A DNA stretch of 64,000 bases, from the NCBI RefSeq assembly GCF_030812785.1, contig NZ_JAUSTJ010000001.1, positions 1,736,001-1,800,000 of the forward strand, read 5' to 3'. Shown here one piece after another: positions 54,832 to 63,016 of the stretch. A program made the position numbers and the translations under genes. The notes below the pieces were generated by a model, which was not told the origin of the DNA, did no database searches, and saw nothing but the letters and a program-made list of their open reading frames with translations. Source of the DNA: Sphingomonas kyeonggiensis. GTDB lineage: Bacteria > Pseudomonadota > Alphaproteobacteria > Sphingomonadales > Sphingomonadaceae. How positions within the stretch are numbered: position 1 is the stretch's first letter; each line of letters opens with the position of its first letter.

Positions 54832-55581
54832 TCAGCTGCGGGTGGTCACCGCATAGAGGGCGATCGCCGCGGCATTGGACACGTTCAGGCTCTCGACCTT
54901 ATCCGAGATCGGAAGCTTCGCAAGTTCGTCGCAATGCGCCTCGGTGTTCTGGCGCATGCCCTCGCCCTCGGCGCCGAGCACCAGCGCGACCTTGCGCTGC
55001 TCGCCCATCACCTCGGCCAGCGTGCCCTTGGCATGGCCGGTCAGGCCGATCCGCCAGAAGCCCGCCTCGGCGATCTCCTCCAGCGCGCGGGCCAGGTTGA
55101 CCACGCGGCACCACGGCACCTGCTCCAGCGTCCCCGCCGCGGCGCGGGCGAGCGTGCCCGTCTCGCTCGGCGCGTGCCGGTCCTGGGTGACGATGCCGAG
55201 CGCGTCGAACGCCGCCGCCGAGCGCAGGATCGCGCCGACATTGTGCGGATCGGTCACCTGGTCGAGCACGATGAGCGGGCGATTGTCGCCCGCCCCCTGT
55301 GCCAGCAGGTCGCCCAGCCACATCTCCTCGAGCGGATCGACTTCGGCGACCAGCCCCTGGTGCGGCGCGTCGCTGGGCACCAGCCGGCCTAGATCGGCGG
55401 CATTGGCGAAGGTGATCGGGATCGTCGCCGGGATGTCGAGATTGGCGAGCGCGTCGTGCGTCCCCCAGATCTTGCGCACCACCCGCTCGGGATTGTCCAG
55501 CGCCGCCAGCACCGCGTGCCGCCCGTAGAAACGCGGGCGGTTCGACGATGCCTGGCTCGGCCGATGTCCACGCTTTGCCAT
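54832..55581 (-). CDS. rlmB: TrmH-family 23S rRNA 2'-O-methyltransferase
   Basis: This 249-residue SPOUT methyltransferase has an N-terminal substrate-binding domain (RFYGRHAVLAALDNPERVV) and the C-terminal knot with LDQVTDPHNVGAILRSAAA, LVLGAEGEGM and LPISDKVESLNVSNAAAIAL. The family methylates the ribose of G2251 in 23S rRNA (RlmB) from S-adenosylmethionine; the symbol is given by type. Its ATG overlaps the stop of the M28 peptidase gene (TGATG), so both come from one transcript. Confidence 0.9.
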   Translation of the reverse strand: MAKRGHRPSQASSNRPRFYGRHAVLAALDNPERVVRKIWGTHDALANLDIPATIPITFANAADLGRLVPSDAPHQGLVAEVDPLEEMWLGDLLAQGAGDNRPLIVLDQVTDPHNVGAILRSAAAFDALGIVTQDRHAPSETGTLARAAAGTLEQVPWCRVVNLARALEEIAEAGFWRIGLTGHAKGTLAEVMGEQRKVALVLGAEGEGMRQNTEAHCDELAKLPISDKVESLNVSNAAAIALYAVTTRS

Positions 55582-57215
55582 CAATGCGCTCCCGGTGCGG
55601 CGTAGAATTCGTCCGATGCCTTGGGCTCGCTCGCCAGCGGCAGGCGCGGCAGCGGCTCGGGGGCATTGGCGGCGTTGACCAGGAAGGCGGCGAGGATGAT
55701 CGCGCCCTGGCGCATGTCGTCGGCCTTCAGGTGGTCGAAGGTATCGACATCGGTGTGGTGGACGTTCGAGCCATAGTCGAGCGGATCCTGGATGAACTGG
55801 AAGGCCGGGATGCCGACGGCGTCGAAGAAGACGTGGTCGGTGCTGCCGGTGCGGCCGGTCGCCACCTTGGTCGCGCCCATCGAGTTGAACGGCGCCATCC
55901 ACTCGCGGAAGATCGGCACCACCGCGGTGTTGCCCTGGGTGTAGATGCCGCGGATCTTGCCCGAGCCATTGTCGAGGTTGAAATAGGCGGCGAGCTTGCC
56001 GTGATCGGCGCCCGGCTTGATCGGGAAGGCCTTGCTCCAGTTCATGTATCGCGCGGTGCCGGTCAGCGCCGGATCGACCGGGCGGCTGGCGACATGGTTC
56101 TCGACATAGGCCATCGAGCCAAGCAGGCCCTGCTCCTCGCCCGACCACAGCGCGAAGCGGATCGCGCGCTTCGTCTTGATGCCCGAAGCCTTGATGATGC
56201 GCGCGGCTTCCATGACCATCGAGACGCCGGCGGCATTGTCCGCCGCGCCATCGCCCATCGCCCAGCTGTCCATATGGGCGCCGGCCATCACATAGCCGGC
56301 CTTGGCGTCGGTGCCGGGGATGTCGGCCAGGATGTTGTAGGCCTTGGTGTCGCTGTCGTCATAGCTGACGTCGCTGCTGAGCTCGAGGCTTGGCGCCGCG
56401 CCCATCTTGGCGAGGCGGGCGAGGCGGCGATAATCTTCGGCGGCGATCTCGAAGCCCGGCAGGGGCGGGGTGGCGCCGACCTGGAACTGGCTGTTCTGGC
56501 CGTGCACCAGCTTGCCGTTGCGCGACGACATCGTCGCGTACGCAATCGCGCCCTCGGCCTTCAGGAAGGCGTCGCGTTTGGCCGCGAAGGCCATGCGGCT
56601 GGCGCTGCTCGGGCGGCGATTCGCGCTGCCGCCGCCATTCTGCAGCTGGAAGGTGTCGGCCTTGTCGAGATCGGCGTCCTCATAGCGGCGGAAATCGGGG
56701 GTGGTCGCGTCGGTGATGTCGGCCGGCTCGGTGAGCAGCACGATCTTGCCCTTGAGCTTGCCCTTGTACTGGTCGAGCGCGGCCTCGTCGGCCATCGGCG
56801 CGAGCACGATCTGGCCGGTGATCGAGCCGTTGGTTCCCGGCGTCCAGGCGAGCGGCGCGGCGATCAGGGTGAGCGGACGCGGCGCGACCATCTTCACGCT
56901 GGCGTTCTTCGCCGACCAGCCCCTGCCGAACTCGAAGCCTTCCTTGTGGACGTTGACCAGGCCCCATTCGCGGAACTTGGCCTGGGTCCACTCCTCGGCC
57001 TGGCGCATGCCCGGCGAATTGGTGAGTCGCGCGCCGATCACGTCGGTCAGATACTGGGCGACGCGCATCACTTCGCTGCGGTTGGTGCCTTCGTCGACGA
57101 TCTTGTCGACGGGTGCGCTCGACGCGGCGGGGCCGTCCGGGCCCTTGGCGATGGCGAGCGGCGCCATGGCAGTGGCTGCGAGCAGCGTGGCGATGGCGAA
57201 GGAAAGTCGGCGCAT
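55581..57215 (-). CDS. M28-family zinc metallopeptidase
   Basis: This 544-residue exported aminopeptidase-like M28 enzyme has a signal peptide (about 1-23) and an inserted PA domain (about 120-290). The zinc ligands lie in GAHMDSWAMGDGAADNAAG (His, Asp), ALWSGEEQGLLGS (Glu-Glu) and the final HHTDVDTFDHL (His). It cleaves N-terminal residues from peptides in the periplasm or outside. It is the first gene of the unit with the rRNA methyltransferase. Confidence 0.93.
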   Translation of the reverse strand: MRRLSFAIATLLAATAMAPLAIAKGPDGPAASSAPVDKIVDEGTNRSEVMRVAQYLTDVIGARLTNSPGMRQAEEWTQAKFREWGLVNVHKEGFEFGRGWSAKNASVKMVAPRPLTLIAAPLAWTPGTNGSITGQIVLAPMADEAALDQYKGKLKGKIVLLTEPADITDATTPDFRRYEDADLDKADTFQLQNGGGSANRRPSSASRMAFAAKRDAFLKAEGAIAYATMSSRNGKLVHGQNSQFQVGATPPLPGFEIAAEDYRRLARLAKMGAAPSLELSSDVSYDDSDTKAYNILADIPGTDAKAGYVMAGAHMDSWAMGDGAADNAAGVSMVMEAARIIKASGIKTKRAIRFALWSGEEQGLLGSMAYVENHVASRPVDPALTGTARYMNWSKAFPIKPGADHGKLAAYFNLDNGSGKIRGIYTQGNTAVVPIFREWMAPFNSMGATKVATGRTGSTDHVFFDAVGIPAFQFIQDPLDYGSNVHHTDVDTFDHLKADDMRQGAIILAAFLVNAANAPEPLPRLPLASEPKASDEFYAAPGAH

Positions 57216-57338
57216 TGGGCCCCCGGGGAGTATAGTATCAGGAAGCGGCGGACGCTATGCCGCGCAAAGACTGCGCGCAAGGCGTTGACAGGGGGCTTCT
57301 GCTTCGGCAATGGCCCCCCTCTCGCCGAACGGCGCCAT

Positions 57339-57424
57339 GGACAGGTGGCCGAGTGGTTAAAGGCAGCAGACTGTAAATCTGCCCGTGCAAGCGTACGCTG
57401 GTTCGAATCCAGCCCTGTCCACCA
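57339..57424 (+). tRNA. tRNA-Tyr (anticodon GTA)
   Basis: This 86-base class II tRNA has acceptor stem GGACAGG / CCTGTCC, a D arm with GAGTGGTTAAAGGC, anticodon loop CTGTAAA with anticodon GTA, a long variable arm (CCCGTGCAAGCGTACG) and T arm GGTTCGAATCC. The encoded ACCA end lies at 57421-57424. It is convergent with the mobA gene. Confidence 0.97.
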
Positions 57425-57452
57425 CCTTCCCGCCAGCGCGAATCGGGAAGGT
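57424..57452. terminator. Hairpin between tRNA-Tyr and mobA
   Basis: ACCTTCCCG (57424-57432) pairs with CGGGAAGGT (57444-57452) around an 11-base loop. It joins the tRNA end to the last base of the convergent mobA stop codon, so it may end transcripts from both sides. Confidence 0.6.
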
Positions 57453-57982
57453 CACTCGCCCGGGGCGAGCGGAACCGGCAGGTCCTTCACGAAATTGATG
57501 TTCCGCAGACCCAGATGCGCATCGTCGATAAGCCGCGCTTCGCTCGCCTGCAGCCAGCTGCGGATCGACAGCGCACCGCTCGCCAGGTGCAGGTCGAGTG
57601 CCGGGCCCAGCGCGGCAGGCCAATGCCCGACGGCCCATTGCGTCCGCAGCACCGCGGGCGATTCGCCTAACAGGAGCGCTAGCGCGCCAGGCAAGGGATA
57701 TACGTCGATCGGCGCGCACAGCACCATGTCGAAGCCGTTCTCCGCCGCGTGACGTAGCGCGGCATTCAGGCCGGCCAGGGGGCCGTGGCCGCCGGCGGGA
57801 TTGTCGGGAAGCGAAGCGAGGCCCGGCCAGTCGCGCCCGCAGCTGACGACCGTATTGGCATGCGCGGCGAGCGCCTCGATCGCGTGCGCGATCAGCGGCC
57901 TGCCCTCCAGCACCGCCAGCACCTTGTCGCTGCCGAAGCGGCGCGACCGGCCGCCGGCAAGGACCGCGCCGAGGATCCGCAT
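57452..57982 (-). CDS. mobA: Molybdenum cofactor guanylyltransferase
   Basis: This 176-residue nucleotidyltransferase transfers GMP to molybdopterin, giving the bis-MGD cofactor used by nitrate reductase. It has the GTP-binding signature LAGGRSRRFGSDK (8-20), followed by SLPDNPAGGHGPLAGLNAAL and VLCAPIDVYPL. It is a little short for MobA (usually 190-200). Its start overlaps the moeA stop, making it the last gene of the nitrate-assimilation operon. Confidence 0.92.
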   Translation of the reverse strand: MRILGAVLAGGRSRRFGSDKVLAVLEGRPLIAHAIEALAAHANTVVSCGRDWPGLASLPDNPAGGHGPLAGLNAALRHAAENGFDMVLCAPIDVYPLPGALALLLGESPAVLRTQWAVGHWPAALGPALDLHLASGALSIRSWLQASEARLIDDAHLGLRNINFVKDLPVPLAPGE

Positions 57983-59214
57983 CAGAAGCGCAGCGTCTCG
58001 GCGCGCGTGCCGGCGGACAGCGTGCCGGCACCGGCGGGAAGGCGGACCAGCGTGTCGGCCAGGGCGAGCATGCACTGCGCCGATGCCGACTGGCGGGCGA
58101 GAACACGAGCGCCTTCGTCCAGCCGCTCGGCACAGAGGAACGCCTCGCGGTCGCCCGCGGTGACGTTCTCGAGAAGCGGGATGCGCTCCCAGCGCAGCGC
58201 CGGGCCCACGCCGCGCCCACCCAGCGCCGTCAACAGCGGCGCGAGGAATAGCCGGGCGACCGTCATCGCCGCGGTGGGATTGCCCGGCAGGCCGAGCACC
58301 AGCTTCGGGCCGACCCGGCCGAGCCAGATCGGCTTGCCTGGCTTGATCGCGATATCGGCGAAAACCAGCTCCAGGCCGAGCGGCACCAGCGCGACCTTGG
58401 CGAAGTCGCGATCCCCGCGCGAGGCACCGCCGCACAGGACCAGCACGTCGCTGTCTGCCAGCGCCGCCTCGGCCGCTGCAGTGAGTAGCGCCGGGTCGTC
58501 GCGCACCTGCGCGGCACCAAGCGGTCTGGCGCCCCATTGCCTGGCCATCAGCAGCACCGCTTCGGACAGGCTGTCGGGCACGCCGCCGCTCGCCTGTGCC
58601 TCGCCGGCCCGCACCAACTCGTCACCGGTCGCGATCACGCGGACCCGCGGCGTGCGCCACACGGTCAGCACTGCTGCGTCGGCGGCTGCGGCGACGACGA
58701 CGAGCGCGCGCGGATCGAGGAGTCTCCCCGCCGGCAGTACGATCGTTCCGGCCGCCGTGTCCGATCCTCGCATCCGTACATGCGGCTTGGCGGGGACCGG
58801 ACTGTCGAGCGTGATGGTAGAATCCGCAGCGGTGACCAGCTCGCGCATCAACACCCGGTCGGCGCCTGCGGGCATCGGCGCGCCGGTCATGATCCTCGCT
58901 GCCTCGCCTTGCCCGACCGTCCCATCGAACGGCGCGCCCGGATAGGCGGTGCCGACCACCGCGAACCGGCGCAGCCCAGCGGCAAGATCGGCCTCGCGCA
59001 CTGCAAAGCCGTCCATCGCCGCCAGATCGCGTGACGGAATGTCCATCGCCGCGCAGACCGGCTCCGCCAGCACGCGCCTGCCTGCCTTGGCGAGCGGCAC
59101 GCGCTCCGTCCCAAGCGGCTGGGCAAGCGCGGCGAGGATCGCCTGGGCGGCATCGAACCGCAGCGAAGCACCGCAGGGCACGCGCTCCTCCTCGGCAATC
59201 CGGACATGCTTCAT
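57982..59214 (-). CDS. moeA: Molybdopterin molybdotransferase
   Basis: This 410-residue MoeA inserts molybdate into adenylated molybdopterin. It shows SRDLAAMDGFAVR, GQGEAARIMTGAPMPAGAD, the MoaB/Mog-like domain with VIATGDELV and LCGGASRGDRDF (serine in place of the usual GGVSxGxxD form), IKPGKPIWLG and GLPGNPTAAM. The start at 59214 (MKHVRIAEEE) overlaps the preceding methyltransferase stop (ATGA). It works with MobA for the adjacent nitrate reductase. Confidence 0.94.
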   Translation of the reverse strand: MKHVRIAEEERVPCGASLRFDAAQAILAALAQPLGTERVPLAKAGRRVLAEPVCAAMDIPSRDLAAMDGFAVREADLAAGLRRFAVVGTAYPGAPFDGTVGQGEAARIMTGAPMPAGADRVLMRELVTAADSTITLDSPVPAKPHVRMRGSDTAAGTIVLPAGRLLDPRALVVVAAAADAAVLTVWRTPRVRVIATGDELVRAGEAQASGGVPDSLSEAVLLMARQWGARPLGAAQVRDDPALLTAAAEAALADSDVLVLCGGASRGDRDFAKVALVPLGLELVFADIAIKPGKPIWLGRVGPKLVLGLPGNPTAAMTVARLFLAPLLTALGGRGVGPALRWERIPLLENVTAGDREAFLCAERLDEGARVLARQSASAQCMLALADTLVRLPAGAGTLSAGTRAETLRF

Positions 59215-59981
59215 GCGCAGCGCTCCGCCAGTTCCGCGGCGATTCCCGCGCCACCGCTCGCCACCGCCTCGCCGACCAGCAGGAGCGTGGGCTTGTCCCC
59301 GGCGATCGCACTGGTCGCGATCGGCAGCAGGTCGAGCCTTGTATGGAGCAGCCGCTCGCCCCGCAGGCTGATGTCGCAGGCGACCAGCACCGGGGTGGCG
59401 CCGTCCAGCCCGGCGGCGATCAACTGGCGGCTGATCTCGCCGGCGGCGCCCCGGCCCATATAGAAAGCGGTGGTGCTGTGCGGATCGGCGAGCGCCGCCC
59501 AATCGAGTGCCAGCGGCTCGCCCGCCCGCACATGCGCGGTGACGAACTGGACACGGCGCGCAAGGCCCCGCAACGACAGCGAGATGCCGGCCGAAGCCGC
59601 CGCCGCGCTCGCCGCGGTGATGCCTGGGCAGATGCGTGCCTTGATCCCGACCGCGGCCAGTGCAGCGATCTCCTCGGTCGAGCGGCCGAACACCGAGGGG
59701 TCGCCGCCCTTCAGCCGGACCACGCGTTCGCCATCGAGCGCAGCCTCGACCAGCAGCGCGTCGATCGTGCCCTGGTCCTTCGAATGCCGGCCCGATCGCT
59801 TGCCGACCGGCACCAGCCGCACATGCTCGGGGATCAGCGCCAGCACGCCAAGACCGACCAGCGCGTCGTAGAACACCACGCTCGCCGTGCGCAGCAGCCG
59901 TTCGGCCTTGCGGGTGAGCAGGTCGGGATCGCCCGGTCCGGCGCCGACCAGCCAGACTTCGCCCGGAAGCATCTCATCCAT
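59211..59981 (-). CDS. cobA: Uroporphyrinogen-III C-methyltransferase
   Basis: This 256-residue SUMT methylates uroporphyrinogen III at C-2 and C-7 to precorrin-2, the first step to siroheme. It has VGAGPGDPDLLTRKAERLL, VRLKGGDPSVFGR, CPGITAASAAAA and the typical C-terminal VACDISLRGER region. The ATG at 59981 has AGGAG at 8 bases; a GTG at 59990 would overlap that site. It overlaps both neighbours. Siroheme is needed by the NirB nitrite reductase of the same operon. The oxidase/chelatase part of CysG is not present here. Confidence 0.93.
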   Translation of the reverse strand: MDEMLPGEVWLVGAGPGDPDLLTRKAERLLRTASVVFYDALVGLGVLALIPEHVRLVPVGKRSGRHSKDQGTIDALLVEAALDGERVVRLKGGDPSVFGRSTEEIAALAAVGIKARICPGITAASAAAASAGISLSLRGLARRVQFVTAHVRAGEPLALDWAALADPHSTTAFYMGRGAAGEISRQLIAAGLDGATPVLVACDISLRGERLLHTRLDLLPIATSAIAGDKPTLLLVGEAVASGGAGIAAELAERCA

Positions 59982-62556
59982 TGGCGGCACTCCTGTTCTC
60001 TTCGAGGATCCGGCGGATCGACGGGCGGCACGAGCCGCAATTGGTTCCCGCGGACAGTGCCGCGCCCACCGCCTCGACCGTGGTGAGCTGCTGGCTGCCG
60101 ATCGCCGCGACGATGGTCTTCAGGCCGATATCGAAGCACAGGCAGATGATCGGCCCGCGATCCTCGCGCGCGCCCGGCGGGGCGCCGGCGAGCAGCGCGG
60201 CGGTAGCGGCCTGGCCCAGCTGCTCGACCAGCCATTCGCGCTTGGGCAATATCCCGCGCTCGGTGCGGAACAGCGCCGCGACCAGCCGGCCCTCACGCAT
60301 CACGGCGATGCGGTGCGATCCGCGCGCGCGGTCGAAGCTCTCGATCCGCTCTCCGCGCGGCAGCTTCGCTTCGATCGCCTGCGCATCGCCGTCGCCGGCG
60401 AGCTCGAACAGCGTGCCGCCCGGCACGGTGACGCGGGTTGCCCACAGGCAATCGGGCCGCTCCATCGCCTCGGTGGTGATCAGGAAGCCACGCCAGGCGG
60501 GGGTCACCGCTTCGATCCTGGCTGGGGTCGACTTGAAGCCGGGCTGGCCCGAATGGGGATCGACCAGCGGGCGGGGGAGCAACCCGGTGCGCCCGCCGGT
60601 AGATTGCCGGTCGGTCCAGTGGATCGGAGTGAATATCTCGCTGCGGCGCTGGCCGGTGCTGAACTGGACGCGGAACAGGCTCTCGCCCTGCGGGGTCGAG
60701 ACGCGGGCGAGGCCACCATCCTCCAGACCCTGGGCGGCCGCGTCCTCGGGATGGACCTCGACCAGGGGCTCCTCGCGATGGCGCGAGAGCTTGGGGCTGA
60801 GGCCCGTGCGCGTCATCGTATGCCACTGGTCGCGGTAACGACCGGTGTTGAGCGTCAGCGGCCAGTTGGCGAGCGGCGCAGGCAAGGGCATCTGGCTGAC
60901 CGGCACCAGCCGGGCGCGGCCATCGGGGGTCGGGAAGCGGCCATCGGCAAAGGCGTCGCCACCCCAGCGGAACGGCGCCATCGTCTCGTAATCGGCATTG
61001 CCGATCGCGACCTTGTCGCACAGGTCGAACAGCCGGGCCCCGTCATTCTGATAGGCGGACAGGCGCGCATGCTCGCGGAAGATGTCGGCGGGGCGCGAAT
61101 AGGCGAAGTCGCCGGGCCAGCCCATGCGGCGGCCGACTTCCTTGATGATCCACCAGTCGGGCTTTGCATCGCCCGGTGCCTCGAACAGCGCACGCTGGCG
61201 GCTGACGCGACGCTCCGAATTGGTAACCGTGCCGTCCTTCTCGCCCCAGCCGGTGGCGGGCAGGCGGACATGCGCGAAAGGGGTGCAATCGGTCTCGGCG
61301 ATCACGTCGGAGATGACGACAAACGGGCAGCGCGCCAGTGCCTCGCGGACGGCGCCAGCGTCGGGCATCGAGACCGCCGGGTTGGTCGCCATGATCCATA
61401 ACGCCTTGATCCGACCCTCGCCCATCGCGCGGAACAGATCGACTGCCTTGAGACCAGGCTTTGGTGCGATCGTGGGCGAGGCCCAGAAACGCTGGACGCG
61501 GGTGCGGTTCTCGGGGGCGAAGTCCATGTGGGAGGCGAGGCTGGATGCCAGCCCGCCCACCTCGCGTCCGCCCATCGCATTGGGCTGGCCGGTGATCGAG
61601 AAGGGCGCCGCGCCCGGCTTGCCGATCCGGCCGGTGGCGAGATGGACGTTCGTGATCGCGTTGACCTGATCGGTGCCGCGGATCGACTGGTTGATGCCCT
61701 GGCTGAACAGGGTGATCGTGCGCGGATTCGCGGCGAACAGTTCGTAGAAGCGCCTGAGGTCGGCGGCCGGCACTTCGCATGTCCGCGCCACCGACCACAG
61801 GTCGCTTCCCTCTCCGACCCCTTCCCAGAACCCTTCCGGCACGCTGACGCTACGCGCCAGATAGTCCTGATCGACCAGCCCCGCCTCGCGGCAATGCGCG
61901 AGCAGCCCGTTCATCAGTGCCACGTCGCTGCCGGGGCGGATGGCGAGATGCAGATCGGCGCCCTCGCAGGTCTCGGTGCGGCGCGGATCGATCACCACCA
62001 GCTTCGCCCCGGCATCGCAGCGCGCGCGGATGCGCTGGTAGACGATCGGGTGGCACCAGGCGGTGTTCGAGCCGACCAGTATGATCAGGTCGGCCGCGTC
62101 GAGATCGTCATAGCTCGCCGGCACCACGTCCTCGCCGAACGCGCGGACATGGCCGACCACCGCGCTCGACATGCAGAGCCGCGAATTGGTGTCGATGTTG
62201 CCCGAGCCGATGAACCCCTTCATCAGCTTGTTGGCGACATAATAATCCTCGGTCAGCAGCTGGCCCGAGACATAGAAGGCGACGCTGTCCGGCCCATGCT
62301 CGGCGATCGCCTGCTTGAAGCGCTTCGCGACCAGGTCCAGCGCCTTGTCCCAGCTCGCCCGGCGCTTGCCGGTCATCGGGTGGAGCAGCCGGCCCTCGAG
62401 GCCCACCGTTTCGCCGAGATGCGTGCCCTTGGAGCAGAGCCGGCCGCGATTGGCGGGATGCTCGGGGTCGCCCTTGATCGCGACCGCGCGCGCGCCGGTT
62501 CGCGTCGCGACGATCCCGCAGCCGACTCCGCAATAGGCGCAGGTGGTGCGGGTCAC
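59974..62556 (-). CDS. nasA: Assimilatory nitrate reductase, catalytic subunit
   Basis: This 860-residue molybdopterin enzyme reduces nitrate to nitrite in the cytoplasm. N-terminal ligands C6-x2-C9-x3-C13 and C41 hold a [4Fe-4S] cluster; SSAVVGHVRAFGED and NIDTNSRLCMSS belong to the bis-MGD site. A C-terminal BFD-like [2Fe-2S] domain carries ICLCFD and GTNCGSC, typical of NasA/NarB types that accept electrons from a flavoprotein or ferredoxin. The start is GTG at 62556, fixed by the cysteine cluster. Its Shine-Dalgarno bases (GGAGAGGGAGAA) come from repeat B6. Confidence 0.95.
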   Translation of the reverse strand: MTRTTCAYCGVGCGIVATRTGARAVAIKGDPEHPANRGRLCSKGTHLGETVGLEGRLLHPMTGKRRASWDKALDLVAKRFKQAIAEHGPDSVAFYVSGQLLTEDYYVANKLMKGFIGSGNIDTNSRLCMSSAVVGHVRAFGEDVVPASYDDLDAADLIILVGSNTAWCHPIVYQRIRARCDAGAKLVVIDPRRTETCEGADLHLAIRPGSDVALMNGLLAHCREAGLVDQDYLARSVSVPEGFWEGVGEGSDLWSVARTCEVPAADLRRFYELFAANPRTITLFSQGINQSIRGTDQVNAITNVHLATGRIGKPGAAPFSITGQPNAMGGREVGGLASSLASHMDFAPENRTRVQRFWASPTIAPKPGLKAVDLFRAMGEGRIKALWIMATNPAVSMPDAGAVREALARCPFVVISDVIAETDCTPFAHVRLPATGWGEKDGTVTNSERRVSRQRALFEAPGDAKPDWWIIKEVGRRMGWPGDFAYSRPADIFREHARLSAYQNDGARLFDLCDKVAIGNADYETMAPFRWGGDAFADGRFPTPDGRARLVPVSQMPLPAPLANWPLTLNTGRYRDQWHTMTRTGLSPKLSRHREEPLVEVHPEDAAAQGLEDGGLARVSTPQGESLFRVQFSTGQRRSEIFTPIHWTDRQSTGGRTGLLPRPLVDPHSGQPGFKSTPARIEAVTPAWRGFLITTEAMERPDCLWATRVTVPGGTLFELAGDGDAQAIEAKLPRGERIESFDRARGSHRIAVMREGRLVAALFRTERGILPKREWLVEQLGQAATAALLAGAPPGAREDRGPIICLCFDIGLKTIVAAIGSQQLTTVEAVGAALSAGTNCGSCRPSIRRILEENRSAANG

Positions 62557-62665
62557 TTCTCCCTCTCCCCGCTCGCGGGGAGAGGGCCGGGGAGAGGGGC
62601 GTATCGATGGCGCGTGGCGCTTTCCCCTCTCCCCGACCCTCTCCCCAGGAGGGGAGAGGGAGAAG
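62556..62665. repeat. Family B palindromic repeat (B6) supplying a ribosome binding site
   Basis: The outer arms CTTCTCCCTCTCCCC and GGGGAGAGGGAGAAG are perfect, with a second inner pair CCCCGCTCGCGGGG at 62567-62580. It lies inside the nitrate operon between nirD and nasA. Its left arm, read on the minus strand, gives the purine-rich leader directly before the nasA GTG. Confidence 0.85.
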
Positions 62666-62677
62666 AGAAATTCTCCC

Positions 62678-63016
62678 TCACGCAGCAGCCCTTAGCGCAC
62701 CCGCGCGGCAGATCAGCACGCGGCCGCCGCTGACCTTCACCGGGATCACCGGTGTGCAGCCCTTGTCCTCGCCCTGTGCCTGGCCGGTCGCCAGCGCGAT
62801 GTTCCAGTTGTGCAGCGGGCAGGCGACGCTGTGGCCATGGACGATACCCTGGCTGAGCGGGCCGCCCTTGTGCGGGCAGCGATTGACCAGCGCGAACACC
62901 TTGTCGTCGCCGGTGCGGAACACTGCGATCTCCTCGCCGCCCTCGACCGGCACGGTGCGGCTGCCGCGCACCGGGATCTCCTGCAGCCAGCCGATGTCGA
63001 GCCACTCGCCGATCAT
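62678..63016 (-). CDS. nirD: Nitrite reductase [NAD(P)H] small subunit
   Basis: This 112-residue Rieske-like subunit of assimilatory nitrite reductase has the pairs C47-x-H49 (RCPHKGG) and C66-x2-H69 (ACPLHNW). All four [2Fe-2S] ligands are kept, unlike E. coli NirD, where they are lost. AGGAGG lies 7 bases before the ATG, which overlaps the nirB stop (ATGA). It works with NirB to reduce nitrite to ammonium. Confidence 0.93.
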   Translation of the reverse strand: MIGEWLDIGWLQEIPVRGSRTVPVEGGEEIAVFRTGDDKVFALVNRCPHKGGPLSQGIVHGHSVACPLHNWNIALATGQAQGEDKGCTPVIPVKVSGGRVLICRAGALRAAA

